DNA of 64,000 nucleotides, from assembly GCA_033558025.1 (NCBI GenBank), contig JAUCEF010000006.1:1240001-1304000 (forward strand). Reading direction: 5' to 3'. Below are positions 22,141 to 33,829 of this stretch, piece by piece (the stretch's first letter is position 1; every line of letters starts with the position of its first letter). The notes beneath the pieces were generated by a model. That model ran no database searches. It was not told where the DNA came from and worked only from the letters and a program-made list of their open reading frames with translations. The position numbers and the translations under genes were made by a program. Source of the stretch: Phytophthora sp. 'mugwort' (taxonomy: Eukaryota > Oomycota > Peronosporomycetes > Peronosporales > Peronosporaceae).

Positions 22141-22552
22141 CTTAAAATGGGCTAGTCGATCCTAACCCTAGTTGTATGCTTCTCTAGGTTTGTGTTGGCA
22201 ATCTCACATGTTATTACTTAGGAACTTTATGCACGCGTGTTGCTTTCGGAGCTGCCCTTCCTGGCAGGTACATCGAAATATATCTGCCACTCGGTGGATC
22301 AGGACACCATTAGCACACCAAAATAATTGACCTCGATTCTATGTAGTTCAAACTACAAGTGCAAAATTTGGAGATGAAGAAATGCTACTGTATCACATTA
22401 ATGCTCCACTTCAACATGCTGTGGTGCAAAGAACCTGCTCGTCATGTGGCGCACACCAGGCCGGATACGACGTTTCTCGTTGCGTGAAATCCATTCCACG
22501 GGCTCCAAAGAGCCTTCAGCTTCGCCCCCTCAGTCGTGAGACCCCCGAGGCG

Positions 22553-23408
22553 ATGGCAGAGCACCAAGCGGCACTCTCAGTGTGTGATATACGCCCCGAC
22601 GAGGAGGAGCCAGAAGAGGAGGACACGCAACGGAACAGCCTCGCCAGCGGAAAGGGCAGTGCCCTGATCGTCAAGCCACCGCCGTTTCAACTGACTGTGG
22701 CCACCGAGCCGACCATGCAGCCACCCAACGCTGAACTCGTGTACCCGTGGGTGTCCACGGAGCCGGGCTCGATCACCTTCATCACCGAGTCCGCCATGAT
22801 GACGTCTACGACGCTATACGCCGCGGCGGTGCGCTCGGAGCCCGTACCACGCACCCGCGACGGCGTCACAACGGCGCTGCTGTCTGGCAGCCCGCAGACG
22901 GTAAAGAACGACGTGCAGAGCGAGGCGGATTCGCCACAGGGATACGGCTCAATGCAACGTCGGCATTCCATCTTGCGCATGAGCGCCAGCAAAACCCCAA
23001 GCGGCAACGGACTGAGGAAAAGCGCGTCCGTGGAGTTCGTTCTTGACCACGCGCACCAGCAGGCGGCGCAGAGCATCCACGCCAGCACGTCTTCGATCGG
23101 GCGAGAACCGCGGTATGTTTGTTGAGGCTGTGGACATGGGGGAGGGGCTAACATTTTCTGACTTTGTGTGACTGTGTCTGGTTATCCTGCAATACTTGCG
23201 ATTGTGCAGCCGCCTGACGTTTGAAGAGAAAGCGGAGCTATACCGAGTTCGCCCTGATCTCGAAATCGGCCCGACTCCGTTTTATAACGAAAAACTTGAA
23301 GAACTCAACAGGAGGAATCAGCGACGCATCATCTTTGCCTTATTCGTCGGCATGATCTCTATCATCTTATTGCTCGTCTTCTTCTCCATGTGGGAGCAGA
23401 ACACGTGA
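22553..23408 (+). CDS. Tail-anchored membrane protein, unknown family
   Basis: Two exons (22553-23112 and 23210-23408; GTATGT donor, 97-base intron) join at phase 2 to 252 residues. I chose the ATG at 22553 (MAEHQAAL); the frame is open upstream to 22382, but that stretch is AT-rich and has little coding character. Residues 20-190 are hydrophilic and Ser/Thr-rich with an acidic patch (DEEEPEEED). Exon 2 gives a conserved-looking EEKAELYRVRPDLEIGP segment, then one hydrophobic helix (IIFALFVGMISIILLLVFF) six residues before the stop. This suggests a C-terminal anchor with the bulk in the cytosol. I do not recognise the family. Confidence 0.7.
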
Positions 23409-23912
23409 GTCGTCATAGAGTGAGTCCAACTCATGCTACAATGATGCATGGACAGGTCCATGTGGATATCCTTATGTAAATTGTTTGTATCATGCGCATA
23501 CCGCACTTGCTGAAACTACGAGCAGGCGACGACGTTCCCGTGCGTGGCGAGAAGCTCCGAAGAAGGGGAGTCATTACACCACCCGTAGCACCACGCGTCG
23601 ACGCGTAGTATATCTTTATCATATAACATACTTATAGGTAGTCATACCTCACACATTGGGCTAGCAGACGTCAAACACAGTGATACTTCGAAGTAATATT
23701 CTTGACTCCGTCTCGCCAGCAGCGCGCAATGCAACTTCAAATTGCCAAACGAACGAATGGGCTACAAATCGCGTCCTAGTGTAGGACTTACGACTTACGA
23801 GTTCATGTACTACACTAGGAATACACCTAACATATGAACTTTACCTAATATTCGGCCAACCGCAGCAAATTTACCTGGTCTCCTCCACCAGTGCACCCAT
23901 CAGTTTGCCGCA
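23409..23912. other. Intergenic, nothing recognised
   Basis: About 500 bases between two plus-strand genes, AT-rich toward 23640-23880. No gene, RNA or repeat was recognised. Confidence 0.4.
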
Positions 23913-24290
23913 ATGCGTCTCATCACACACAACCTGCTCATATGCAACAAGAAAGGCGTGGAGAATGGCTACCCGCTGATCGTTGAGGCTGAGGAGGTCG
24001 ATGTCGTGACCTGTGACTTCCAGGCCGCATTCGTGCGCAAGATGCTGACCAAGCTGGACTGGAGCGCGTTCCTCGCCGGCGCAAAGAATCTCAAGCTCGC
24101 GGATGGCCTCCCAGATACGCTGCCAAGCGCAGAAGAGGATGCCACGGACGAAGAGACACTGCGCAAGATCCACCACGCGCTGCTGGAGGTGCACGTGAAG
24201 CAGGGCAAACTCGTGTGCCCCGAGTCTGGCCGCGTCTTCCCCATCATCGACGGCATCCCCAACATGTTGCTGAACGAGGACGAGGTCTAA
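23913..24290 (+). CDS. TRM112: TRM112, methyltransferase activator subunit
   Basis: One exon, 125 codons, the usual length. It starts MRLITHNLLICNKKGV and ends with GKLVCPESGRVFPIIDGIPN plus MLLNEDEV, the Trm112 signature. The N-terminal Cys pair typical of zinc-binding Trm112 is reduced to one Cys, as in animals and plants. Trm112 stabilises several methyltransferases that act on tRNA, 18S rRNA and the release factor eRF1 (family knowledge). It converges with the CIA30 gene (stops 300 bases apart). Confidence 0.95.
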   Translation: MRLITHNLLICNKKGVENGYPLIVEAEEVDVVTCDFQAAFVRKMLTKLDWSAFLAGAKNLKLADGLPDTLPSAEEDATDEETLRKIHHALLEVHVKQGKLVCPESGRVFPIIDGIPNMLLNEDEV

Positions 24291-24589
24291 GGGCAATGAG
24301 GTGAAGATGCGAGGGACCCCACTCCCTGATAATAAATATATACAAACATGCCCGTCTCTTTCGATCTCGCAGCAGCTCGAGACGTGCCCAAAACTAGGTT
24401 CATTACTACAGTAATATTTCCGTGCAACCTTTTTTTTTAAAGCTCTCAATATTCCATCAAAGACAAGGACTTTGCAGATTCATCAGCCCGCTCTTTAAAT
24501 GAATAAATCTGCCGGCTTCCGGAAGTAGTCCGTTTTGTTCTTGGAGTTATCGTGGCTACAATCGAGCAGGACACGAAAAAAGTTAGTTG

Positions 24590-25693
24590 TTATGTCACTC
24601 TTAATAGAGGCATCATGGCGTACCGGCCATCGTCATTATCGTCGTTGTATTCATCTTTGTCCGACGGTCCTAACTGTGCGACGGCCTTAATCCACTGGAT
24701 ACGCAGCTCGAAGTCACCTTCCTTTTGGTCAGCAATAGCAAAGCCGACCTACAAAAACACAACAACGAAATAACTCATAAGCGGTAGTAGCAGTGTGGGC
24801 CGCGGGCTAAATCGTACACTTTTAAGCTTGGAAGGATCGAGTTCCGTCTCGTCGTCAAGTTTCACGAAGCCCTTGGCCGTCAGCAAGAAGTCGCGGAACG
24901 GCAGCTGTAGTAAGAAAATACCGTCACGTTAGATCAGACATTCAGAGCGATAAAACGCAAGCGAGCACGCACAGTAACATCCACCCATTTATTGGGTGGT
25001 GTTCGGAGAAAGCCCATGTACAAGTTGAACGGGTTCCAGCTCTCCATTTGCACGTTCATGCGGTACTCGCGGCCGTCCGTCATAATTCGCATGGTAATTC
25101 CTTCGTATCCATGGAGTAGTAGCTCCGGCGGTACCGAAGCCCGCACCGCGCAGTAGCCACTCCGAACCACGCCAACTTCCGTCGGCTGGCAATCCATGCT
25201 CAAGTGCCCAGCAAACACCGCTATTTCCCAGCATTCTAGTCAGCAAAAAGACTCACACGCAGCACAGATATCGACCTTCGAACTGACCGGATGGGACATT
25301 ATCTTGGTTCTTCACATGGTAAATAAGACTCCTAGACGGATTCTTCTCCTCATGCGTTGCGTCCGTTGGGTGCTCGCCATTGTAAAATCCCCACTGACAT
25401 TCCGACACTCCTGCAAGTACCACAACAAGCAAGTGAGCAGCTGTACCAGCTCCAATGCAAGCTCGATCTCGCAATGTAGACACATATTCCATACCCCCAA
25501 TCGATCTATCACTGGACGCGACCCAGTTAGCCACCGATTCCTTGGCATTGAACAGGAACATGTCCTTCTCCGGCTGCAGCTTAAGCTGAAGACCGAGCGC
25601 TGTCGACGACACAACACGCAAAGCACACCACAGCTCCACAGTCAGCACCTCAACGCAATAGACAATGCAATTCCTGACACAATCGCCGTGCAT
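24590..25693 (-). CDS. CIA30-domain protein (complex I assembly type)
   Basis: Five exons (25693-25495, 25410-25288, 25220-24973, 24904-24818, 24748-24590) with in-frame GT-AG joins. The spliced protein shows the CIA30 fold in order: FNAKESVANWVASSDRSIGG, AVFAGHLSMDC, YEGITMRIMTDGREY, NPFNLYMGFLRTPPNKWVDV, LPFRDFLLTAKGF, VGFAIADQKEGDFELRIQWI. CIA30/NDUFAF1 proteins help assemble mitochondrial NADH dehydrogenase (family knowledge). The first exon is uncertain: the ATG at 25693 fits the frame, but another ATG at 25751 opens a sequence that looks more like an organellar leader (MGLWRKALTSMNATIL) and I found no phase-compatible splice linking it. About 270 residues. Start codons of this gene and the CDK are some 200 bases apart, divergent. 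Confidence 0.82.
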
Positions 25694-25896
25694 TGCTTAG
25701 AGCTCAGGATCGTCGCGTTCATCGACGTCAGCGCCTTCCGCCAGAGCCCCATAGTGACCGACCGACGCTAGCCAAGTTGATACTTTGTGAGGCCAGGTAG
25801 TTGTCGTACCTAGTAGAGATAATACGGTACCCGAGACTTTCACCTAATTAGGTAGCCACGGCGTCAGTGTACAATCGGCAAGTGGTCGGGGTCGCT

Positions 25897-27552
25897 ATGA
25901 GTCTTCACCTGCCCAAGCACCACTGGGGCACCCGGGGAATGGATGCCTACGAGAAGCTGGAGTGTATCGGTGCAGGGACCTACGGGTATGCTGACGTCTT
26001 CCTACCAGGCTGAAGAGAGCTACAGCCAATGAATGGTCTTGTGTCTGTCTGTGTAGCCAAGTGTATATGGCCAAGGACAAGGCGACGGGGGAAGTGGTGG
26101 CCATCAAGAAGATCCGCAGCCTTAACGAAGTGCAGGGCGTAAGCTCAAGCAGCTGCTATTTAGCAGTTATTTAGTGGCGAGACTAACTGTTTCCTGTTGC
26201 GTAGCTGCCGGTGACGACGATCCGTGAGATTAAAGTGCTCAAGTGTCTGGACCACCCCAACATCGTGGACATGAAGGAAGTCGTGGTGTCGTCTGAAAAC
26301 GATGACGACGACGGTGAGCAAAGCGCTTGGGCTACAAGACTGAACTGGCGGCGCCTAACTTTGTGTGTATGCGACTTTCAGTCGAGTTCACGGACAAGGA
26401 TGAACCGCTGGACTATTGCCATGGCTCGATCTACTTGGTGCTGGAATACTTGGAACACGATTTGACAGGCCTGATTGACCGGCAGCATCCGTGCGTCGCT
26501 GAGTGGTTCCTGAAAGTAAGGAGGGTTTGAAAGCTTAGAGACTTATATCTTTGCTGTGCTGCTTGGCAGGTTTGACGATACTGAGATTAAATGCTTGATG
26601 AAGCAACTGCTCGACGTCATGAAGTACATGCATTCCATCGACATTATCCATCGGTATGTGGTCATCGTCACATGTAAAGGAAGTAGACCTTTTATCTTGG
26701 CTTCTAATAGAATCATCTACGTCCAGGGATATCAAGTGCTCCAACCTGTTGATGACAAGGGACCACATGCTCAAGGTAGCAGACTTTGGCCTGGCACGCT
26801 CTTTGCGTGGGGACCAGCTTTTCACGAACAAGGTGGTCACACTATGGTACCGACCGCCAGAGCTGCTTCTTGGTGCCACCAGCTACGACGCCAGCATTGA
26901 TATGTGGAGCATCGGCTGCGTCTTTGCCGAGTTGTATATTGGCCACCCAATCTTCCAAGGCAAGACGGAGCTCGAGCAAATCACCAAGATTTTCGACATT
27001 TGCGGGACGCCGACTACCGAGTCGTGGCCCGACTACAAGTTTCTGACACATAGCAGCACATTTGTCCCTGACAAGCCAAAGCCGAAACGTCTGCGTGAAT
27101 ACTTAATGCGCGAAACCACTGCGCGAAAGAGGATATTACCGAAGGGCGCTCTCGAGTTAATTGAGGCGCTGCTGGTTCTGGACCCGGAGCAGCGCTTGAC
27201 TGCGGCAGATTGTCTCAAGGCGCTGTACTTCCAAGTGCGCCCCTATGCCCCAGATGACCCCAAAAGGCTTCCTCCTATCACAAACCTCCCTCCGTCACAC
27301 GAGTATCAGACGAAGAAGATCCGCCGCGAGCAGGCAAAGCAGCTGAACGGTGGAGGCGCTAACCACCACGGCAACAGCAACACCGGAGTCGCTGGGACGC
27401 GAACCTCACGTCCAGTCAGTCCTCCTGGGGCGAGCAGTGGAGGTCGAACAAGGCAGAGCAATACGAAAGATGGTGCAGAAATATCAGTGAAAACAGAGAT
27501 CAAGAGAGAGGAAGACCCATCGTCGGCCAGGAAGCGGCGACGTGTAGCATAA
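25897..27552 (+). CDS. CDK9/CDK12-type cyclin-dependent kinase
   Basis: Six exons (25897-25985, 26057-26138, 26205-26313, 26382-26490, 26570-26653, 26727-27552) give 432 residues. Kinase motifs are complete: glycine loop GAGTYGQV, VAIKK, cyclin-binding helix PVTTIRE (compare PITAIRE/PITALRE), catalytic HRDIKCSN, DFGLARSL, activation loop TNKVVTLWYRPPELLLG with its phospho-Thr, and the CMGC GCVFAEL helix. The PVTTIRE helix and the KPKPKRLREYL segment place it with kinases that phosphorylate the RNA polymerase II tail (CDK9, CDK12/13, plant CDKC); this is inference from the motif. The C-terminal 90 residues are low-complexity, ending in the basic RKRRRVA, a likely nuclear signal. An extra acidic loop (SSENDDDD) follows the cyclin-binding helix. 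Confidence 0.9.
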
Positions 27553-27671
27553 ACGCACGCTAGACGAGAGGGAATTTCGCGAATATACGCGAAATGGTCA
27601 GACGGAAGGGATGGCAGACGCAGATTCGATTGCGCCGTTATAAGAAGAAAAAGCTGCACAGCCGATTGATG

Positions 27672-28768
27672 TCAATGCGTGAGGTAGCGGTTCCTGGACG
27701 ACGATGGCGATGGGACAGTCTTCTGCAACTGAGAGACAACAGATCAATTGAAACAAGTCAGCTAGTGTAGCTACCAGCCTCGCAGGACAGGAACATTGTT
27801 TGCTTTGTTTCTTTGCCTGTTTTCTGTACCTGGAGCAGTAACGATGGGTTCTTGGTCTTGACGATGCTGTTGACCTCCTATAGCCCCAAAATGTTAGATG
27901 GTAAAGGTACCGTAATTCTGGACTAAGAGACTTACATGGAGCCGCGTCTGCAGCACTTGAAGACGTGACTTCATGGAGGTGTAGCGGAAGGTAATATGCT
28001 GACGGATTGTGTCCTCTGAAGCGCGCATAAAGTCGACGGAGAGCAGCTCAATGAACTTGTACTCCATGTTCTGGATGAAGTCGAGTCGCGCTTGACCATC
28101 GACTTGCATGAGATACACTGCGAGGTGGTTATGCGGCTCTTTGATGCAGTTGTTGAGCATGCGGATCAGCACGTTGGCGTAGTCGGCGAAATCCACCATG
28201 AGTTTCTGTTGCTCCTGCATTGCTTGGAAACTCTCCAAGTCACATGTGTGGGTGTACAAGAAGAAGAGGTCGCTTTCGGTTGAGAGCTCCACTCGCACCA
28301 CGTGAATATCAGTGTCACTTCCCTATAAAGAAAATTGCTATCGTCAGATTCATGGAGTTTGATTTTTCGTGCTGAGTGCTCGTACCAGGATCAAGATCTT
28401 CACCTTGATGGCTTCAAGGGTTCCGATCTGTTGTGGAGTATTATCGGCATCCTGTTTACACAACATTGGAGATTTTTTTTGTTCTTGTCAAGTTTTACTT
28501 AAAAATTTCACTACTTACACAGTCGTTTACCTGAATACGCAGTTCAAACGGCGTTTCTCGGTCGTAGATCACTCGGAAGCCGCCGGCTGCAGTGCCGACA
28601 AGCTCAGCTAATGGACTCAAGCAAAAAAAAATCAACCAAAAGCCACTGAAACGTACCAAGACTCGGGTCCAACTCGTCGGTGCTGCTTACTGGGACGTGT
28701 GCGTCGCCCTCTGTTCCACTCACATCCACATATCTCGACGACCCGACGGAAGAGAAACTCATGGCCAT
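27672..28768 (-). CDS. SAS-6-like short protein without coiled coil (SAS6L type)
   Basis: Six exons (28768-28657, 28607-28531, 28451-28386, 28322-27936, 27877-27830, 27728-27672) join in frame to 248 residues. The middle holds the SAS-6 N-terminal fold: VRVELSTESDLFFLYTHTC, LMVDFADYANVLIRMLNNC, AVYLMQVDGQARLDFIQNME, and DFMRASEDTIRQHITFRY. True SAS-6 continues into a long coiled coil that builds the centriole cartwheel. Here only about 55 residues follow and the protein ends SSSRNRYLTH. That is the layout of SAS6-like (SAS6L) proteins known from the Toxoplasma conoid and from trypanosome flagella (family knowledge). A basal-body or flagellar role is inferred. Two in-frame ATGs (28768, 28762) are close together. 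The start lies 156 bases from the start of the divergent coiled-coil gene. Confidence 0.78.
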
Positions 28769-28924
28769 GTTTCAAAAGGATAATGCGATAATTCTGTCGC
28801 TTTCTTGCTCTCTGACCGGCCGTTTTTTTTTTTTTTTGCATCACGCATGATACGAAGGGGCGTAGGATGGATGTCATGGCACAAGGCTGGACAATAGTCC
28901 GCTAAAAATACGAATGCGACGGAA

Positions 28925-31340
28925 ATGGAACTTAATGCGTGTGTAATCTTCACACCACCACGTTTAGAGATTTTGACAGAGAAATATTGCAATTTGGGCT
29001 CCGGAATGGTCTCTCGAGGCCGCGACAGCATCCAAGAGGAAGTCACGTTAGCGAGTAGTGGTCCCAGTGAAGAAAACGTACGACATATGGACGAAGACGA
29101 GGTGATTACTCTGGACAACTTCGATGAAAACGATGCATTGGCCGACCCGATCCTCAAAAGCCCGCGCTCCATTGAAGTACCTATTGCTTTTATTTTGAAA
29201 AAATAAAATATATATGTACTAACGTTACTTTTTATTTTTCTAGGCTTGTCGGATGCTTGGAATTGAGCCGGACGAGCTGATCCGACGACCACTTGAGTAT
29301 TTTATCCGCTCTGGGCGAGCCGAAGCTCGTGATTTTGTCGCGAAACGAGCTGCTCGATACGAAAAGAACCGGCAACTCCAGCTTCGCAATGTGCGTGCGC
29401 AACGCCAGGAGCTACTTGAAGCTCAGCTCGTAGGAATTCATGGCAATATGTCGCTGAGAACACGCAGCTTCTGTCGCTCTCCAGTGGGGGCAGCTCGATT
29501 AGGTTTAACAAGAACAATTAATTGCTCGAGTGTCCACCCGGAATTTTCGGTGATCGAGCGCGAGAAACGAGAACTGGAGCGGATTCAACAGCGTCAAGCG
29601 ATCGAGATGCAGCAGATGCTCAATTTTGAACTCAAGATGGCCGAGCTTCATCAAGAGCGTGAGAGGAAGGAGCGCAATCAAAAGCGTCGAGAAGAATTGT
29701 GGGCAAAAGAACGTACTCAACGACAACGTCAAGCTGAAGAACTCAGACGGAAGAAAGAGATGGACAAAGTCGAACAGCATCGTGTTGAGCTCGAATTGGC
29801 AAGGAAACAAGCCCAGGAAAGGCATACGGAGACCATGCGACGTGAACAGCGTCTTCAGCTTGAAGAAGCACGCAGACTGCGCGATGCTCAGCTGAGCGAA
29901 AAAGAACGGATCCGGCACAAAGAGGAAGCACGGATGCAGAACGAACTGTACCAGCTTGCACAAGAGCGAGAGGCTGTACGCAAGCTCCAGGAGATGCAAG
30001 AGCGCGAAGAGAGACTCATGCAGGAGCGAGAGCGACACAGACATGCCAAAGCTCGAGAACTGGCAGAAAAACAAGCTCGAAACGCAGCTCGAATTGCTAA
30101 TGTACTGCAAGAAAAAGATCAGCAGCGGAAGAATCAACTGGAAGAAGCAGCTCGGAAACAGCAACACAGTGAAGAACGTCGTCGTGCACTTGAAGAAGAG
30201 AGGAAGGTGAAAGAAGAAGAAGAACGGATTCAAGCACTACGGAAGAAAGAGACGATCGAGAACGTCCAAAACCAGCTCGCGTTAATCGAGGACGAGCGTC
30301 GTGAACGACTACGTCAACAAGAACGGCAGGCTCAGATACGACTAATGCAGCGTGAACACGAGAAACAGCAGCAGCTTGAAGCTCAACAACGGGAAGAGCG
30401 ACGACTAGAACGTGAACGTCGTCGTGCGTATATGCGCATGGAGTCGCAACTTTCCAAAAAACAATCTGCGATCATACGTAAGACAGAAGAGAAGGCACTG
30501 GTAGCGCATATGATGCTGCAACAGAAGCATGCGTCTGTGCGAACACGACTCCACGAGGCAAAACTACGCGAGGAAGAGATTCAAACGGCTCTGATGCGAA
30601 AGAACAAGCAGGAAGAGTACCGTACCAACCTGTTACTCTCTCGAATCGAGAATGACAACCAACGCACGCAGCAGCTCAAAGAGCAACGTGCGAACCTTAT
30701 TCGTCGTCGACAGCAAATTAAACAAACGGCGAGCCGCCAGAAGCACGAGATTTTGGAAAGTTTTTACAAGATGAAAGTTACCAAGAAGTTTGAATTCCCT
30801 AAACATTTTGCAGCGAGTATTAATCTCGAGCGACCACGTTCAGCCTCAGGAACAATGTTGCGTACCCAGTCACTTACAGTGGTGGATGGTACGATCAAAG
30901 TTACAGACCGGCTGCCAAGGACCAGCAAGAGACCAATGAGTGCTTCAGCACGGCGTCCACGTAGTGCCGCTGCAATGTCAAGTGGCTATCGACCTGTTAC
31001 AAGCCGTGAACGCACAAACCTGTCGGACGTCGGTCCTTACAGTGCCGGCGATATCAAGCAGAATCCAGACACATTTGAGGACGACAAGCGAGTCGCTGCA
31101 GTGAATGAACTTCGAAGACAACAAAACGAGGAGCTACTAAACGTTCTGGAAGAAGAGCATCATGCTGAAGAACAAAGGGAGCATCTTTTACACCAAGCAA
31201 GTACTGACCGTCGTGAGCGTGTGCGTATGGAGACACTTTTTGAGCAGGAACGAGCTCTCGCTAGTGAACGGATCATGCAGCTTACTGACCGCCACGAGCG
31301 TGCTTTAGCTGCAAAGATGGACGAACTCCAGATTATCTAA
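28925..31340 (+). CDS. Long Glu/Arg-rich coiled-coil protein, possibly ciliary
   Basis: Two exons (28925-29176, 29244-31340), phase 0 intron of 67 bases, 782 residues. A short acidic start is followed after the splice by ACRMLGIEPDELIRRPLEYF, a compact motif-like block. From about residue 120 to 560 comes unbroken heptad-rich, highly charged sequence (E/R/Q/K/L), trichohyalin-like. A Ser/Arg-rich segment with two PRSA-type repeats (near 30950) and a final coil follow. Proteins with such a block plus a charged coil often occur in flagellar axonemes; the divergent SAS-6-like neighbour makes that attractive, but it is inference. No enzyme domain is visible. Confidence 0.8.
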
Positions 31341-31850
31341 ATACACTGACTGTGCTCGAGCTTGTGAGTGTTGTAGCATTTTGTACATTTCGGCATCGTT
31401 TGTTCCTCCGTCTCTGTTGGTAAATTTTATGCGAAGTCGATCTTGTCTTGAGTAAGACGCTGCTGCAGCTTTTCGACCATTTTCAGATAGAATCGTAACC
31501 TGTTGTTTGTTCTGGTCATGCAATGACTTCGATTCTAAGTCTTCTGCGCCTCTAGCAAGCGCTGAAAGATGTCTCTCAATACATTTTCGAATGTCCTGAG
31601 CACATTTCCTAGCATTCTTAACGACGTCCTCAAGCTCCACTTTGTTTCCAGCTTGTATGTTTTATCGAGCTTGGAGGCAATGAATTTTTTCGGGTTATTA
31701 TCATCAAATTGCAGTTGTAGCATCTGTAATGTGTCTTGACTGAGACGCCATTAAGACACTCTCCAATGGACTTCAGCGACTTGTAAATGCTACCATCTCC
31801 TCCAGTCGTATCTCCAAAGTTTATTCTTCTGATAAGCCTGCTCGGGAGAT
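31341..31850 (-). pseudogene. Minus-strand coding fragment, unknown, next to Merlin
   Basis: Minus frames at 31640-31305 and 31723-31535 overlap. The first reads VELEDVVKNARKCAQDIRK and continues for about 100 residues with coiled-coil character. The second begins MLQLQFDDNNPKKFIASKLD. They could be exons joined near 31655 or frames split by an indel. A Merlin transposon starts 11 bases to the right, and another minus-strand coiled-coil stretch lies on its far side (33830-34620), so this may be the 3' part of an interrupted gene. I do not recognise the family. Confidence 0.35.
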
Positions 31851-31860
31851 TTTGCAGCAG

Positions 31861-33807
31861 ACCTAAAATCGATCTAAAACGTACCTAAAAGACCTAAAAC
31901 GTCCATAAAGTACCTAAAACAGACCTAAATTAAGTACCGATTGGGTTCTAAAAAAAAAAACGGACGTCCAATTTTAGCTAATACGGACCTAAATTACCGA
32001 AAACATAAAAGCCACGGTTAACTAAGGCGAGCGGGTGCAAGCGCGCGTAGCCAAAGCAAACCCGTGTGGGGAGCCCGTGAAGCATGGCCGCGCGGTATTT
32101 AAGGAGGCGGGCCTAGCGCCGGGCTCTCCTCGGATATAGCCCCACATTTAGATAAAACTAGATTTAGTTAGCAGTCAATATATTCAATAATGCGCAAGTC
32201 CGCTGGAGCAGTGATTTGGCCTGAATCCTACATTGAAACAAAACGGCAGTGGACAGCTCAGCGAGCGGGCACTTCGAGAGCAAATCGGTGCTCGGTTCCC
32301 CACTTCGTTTCTCCCCCCCCCCACCAGGCCACTGACCATTAACATGCCCTCCCGCCCCGTAGCCGCTATCGGATCAGGAGCCCCCACGTCTACCGCATTC
32401 TACCGCGGTAGACGTGAGGGCTACCGGCGGACTCGCCAGCACCACGTTCGACGCATTGATGGACATCACGTCCAGCGCTGTGTCGACCGTGGAGTGGGCC
32501 ATATCGGTGCACTTGCTGCCCCAAGTGCACGACGTCCATGCGCCTGTACATCGAACACGAGAGGTGGCGCTGCTCGCGCGCATCGTGCCGCACGGAGCGC
32601 AGCGTGCACACAGGCTCCTTCTTTGCGAAGAGCAGGCTGCTGCTCGGGAAGCTGCGCGGTTCCTTTGTCAGTGGTGCGCGCGCACCCCGGTGACGACGAC
32701 GGCCACCATGGTGGGCGTGCACCAGCAAGCGATCATGCAGTGGTATGCGTACTGCCGCGAAGCTGCTCCAAGGAGATGCTCTCCATTCCTATGGAAGTGG
32801 ATGGCGAGGGCCACGAAGTGGAAATTGACGAGACATCGCTGAAGAAAAAGTCCAAGTACAACCGCGGGCGGTTCTACGTGGACTACTAGGCTATTTGGGG
32901 GCGTCAACAGGACGACCAACCGTTGGTTCAGGGTCATCACCTACGAGGACAGGACGAAGCCAACTCTGTCAAAGCTCATTAAGAAGCACATTCGACCTGG
33001 GTAAGTAGCTATTTTATTTGACTGGATTTCACTATAAAAATAATGCATCTAAATATTTGCAGCACTAGCCATCATGAGCGACAACATCGAGCACACACTC
33101 GCCAACAACAGACTTGCGCGGGCAAAAATGCACTCACTTGTGGGTCAACCACAGTGAGAAGTACGTAGACCCGGTCATCGGCGCCTACACGAGCCGCGTG
33201 AAGGACGCCTAGGAGATCCGGGTCAATCACTACATTATGGTAAGCGTTTGACTAGTTATCGTACGCAGTGATACTAATGCCTACATTGTGTGGGACAGGG
33301 TATGCGAGGCATGAAAAAGTCGCTGCTGCCCATGTACTTGGGCGAGTACTTGTGGCGCAACTGGTTCGCGCCACCGAAAGTGACCGCCACGGATGTGCTC
33401 CACGCACTCGTCCAGGGCATAGTGAAGTACTAACTATTAGGCTCTTAAGAACAATCTCCTAGTGTAGCTTTTTTTGAAATTTGATTTGTTTGCTTATTAT
33501 TAAACGTGGGGCTTAGTGCGAGGAGAGCCCAGCCTCGAGCTCCTCAGCGAGCCGCGCATTGCACTTACACGAAAGTACAATATTATTATCGCGAGCGAAG
33601 CGAACCGCGGGGGCGACGAAGGGGCCGAAGGGTCGCCGAGCCAAGCGAAGCGCGGCTGGATCATTTAGCAATGTCCCACTAAATGTTATACATCCGATTC
33701 AACTATAATAAACTACCCATACATCGTGTTTTGTCCTAAAACGGACCTAAAATAATTATCCCAGGGTTTTTAGGAGCTTTTAGTACAGTTTTAGATCGCT
33801 TTTAGGT
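31861..33807 (+). mobile_element. Merlin-type DNA transposon
   Basis: Inverted ends: acctaaaatcgatctaaaac at 31861-31880, and its counterpart acctaaaagcgatctaaaac (minus strand) ending at 33807. Similarity continues for about 38 bases and both ends repeat the unit cctaaaa several times. A second, inner pair (gggctctcctcg at 32121-32132 and its inverse at 33519-33530, extending into agccccac) frames the coding part. The pentamer gcagc occurs on both sides (31854-31858, 33810-33814), perhaps part of a target duplication. Total about 1.95 kb. Confidence 0.75.
32400..33433 (+). pseudogene. Merlin (IS1595/ISXO2-like) transposase, frameshifted
   Basis: The segment around 32830-32885 reads GHEVEIDETSLKKKSKYNRG, the first-Asp block of ISXO2-like transposases. 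An extra base near 32886 makes a stop in place of the usual Trp codon. The next frame then gives a GGV-x4-NRWF motif and the TKPTLSKLIKKHIRPG block before a possible intron (33001-33062). The end, after a second possible intron (33241-33299), reads MRGMKKSLLPMYLGEYLWRN and closes at 33433. The region after the first intron is scrambled and lacks a clear third catalytic residue. Upstream frames (32233-32840) are also shifted. The element is not able to move itself as read. Confidence 0.72.
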
Positions 33808-33829
33808 ACGCAGCGCACCAATCCAGCAT

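Noticed and set aside
22382..22552. Upstream extension of the tail-anchored protein from the ATG at 22382
   Set aside because: The extra 57 residues are AT-rich at the start, show no signal peptide and no family match; the ATG at 22553 opens more typical coding sequence. The longer form is not excluded.
29505..30233. 242-codon minus-strand frame rich in Phe and Leu
   Set aside because: It is the mirror of the Glu/Lys-rich coiled-coil gene (GAA/AAG read backwards give Phe/Leu), not a membrane protein.
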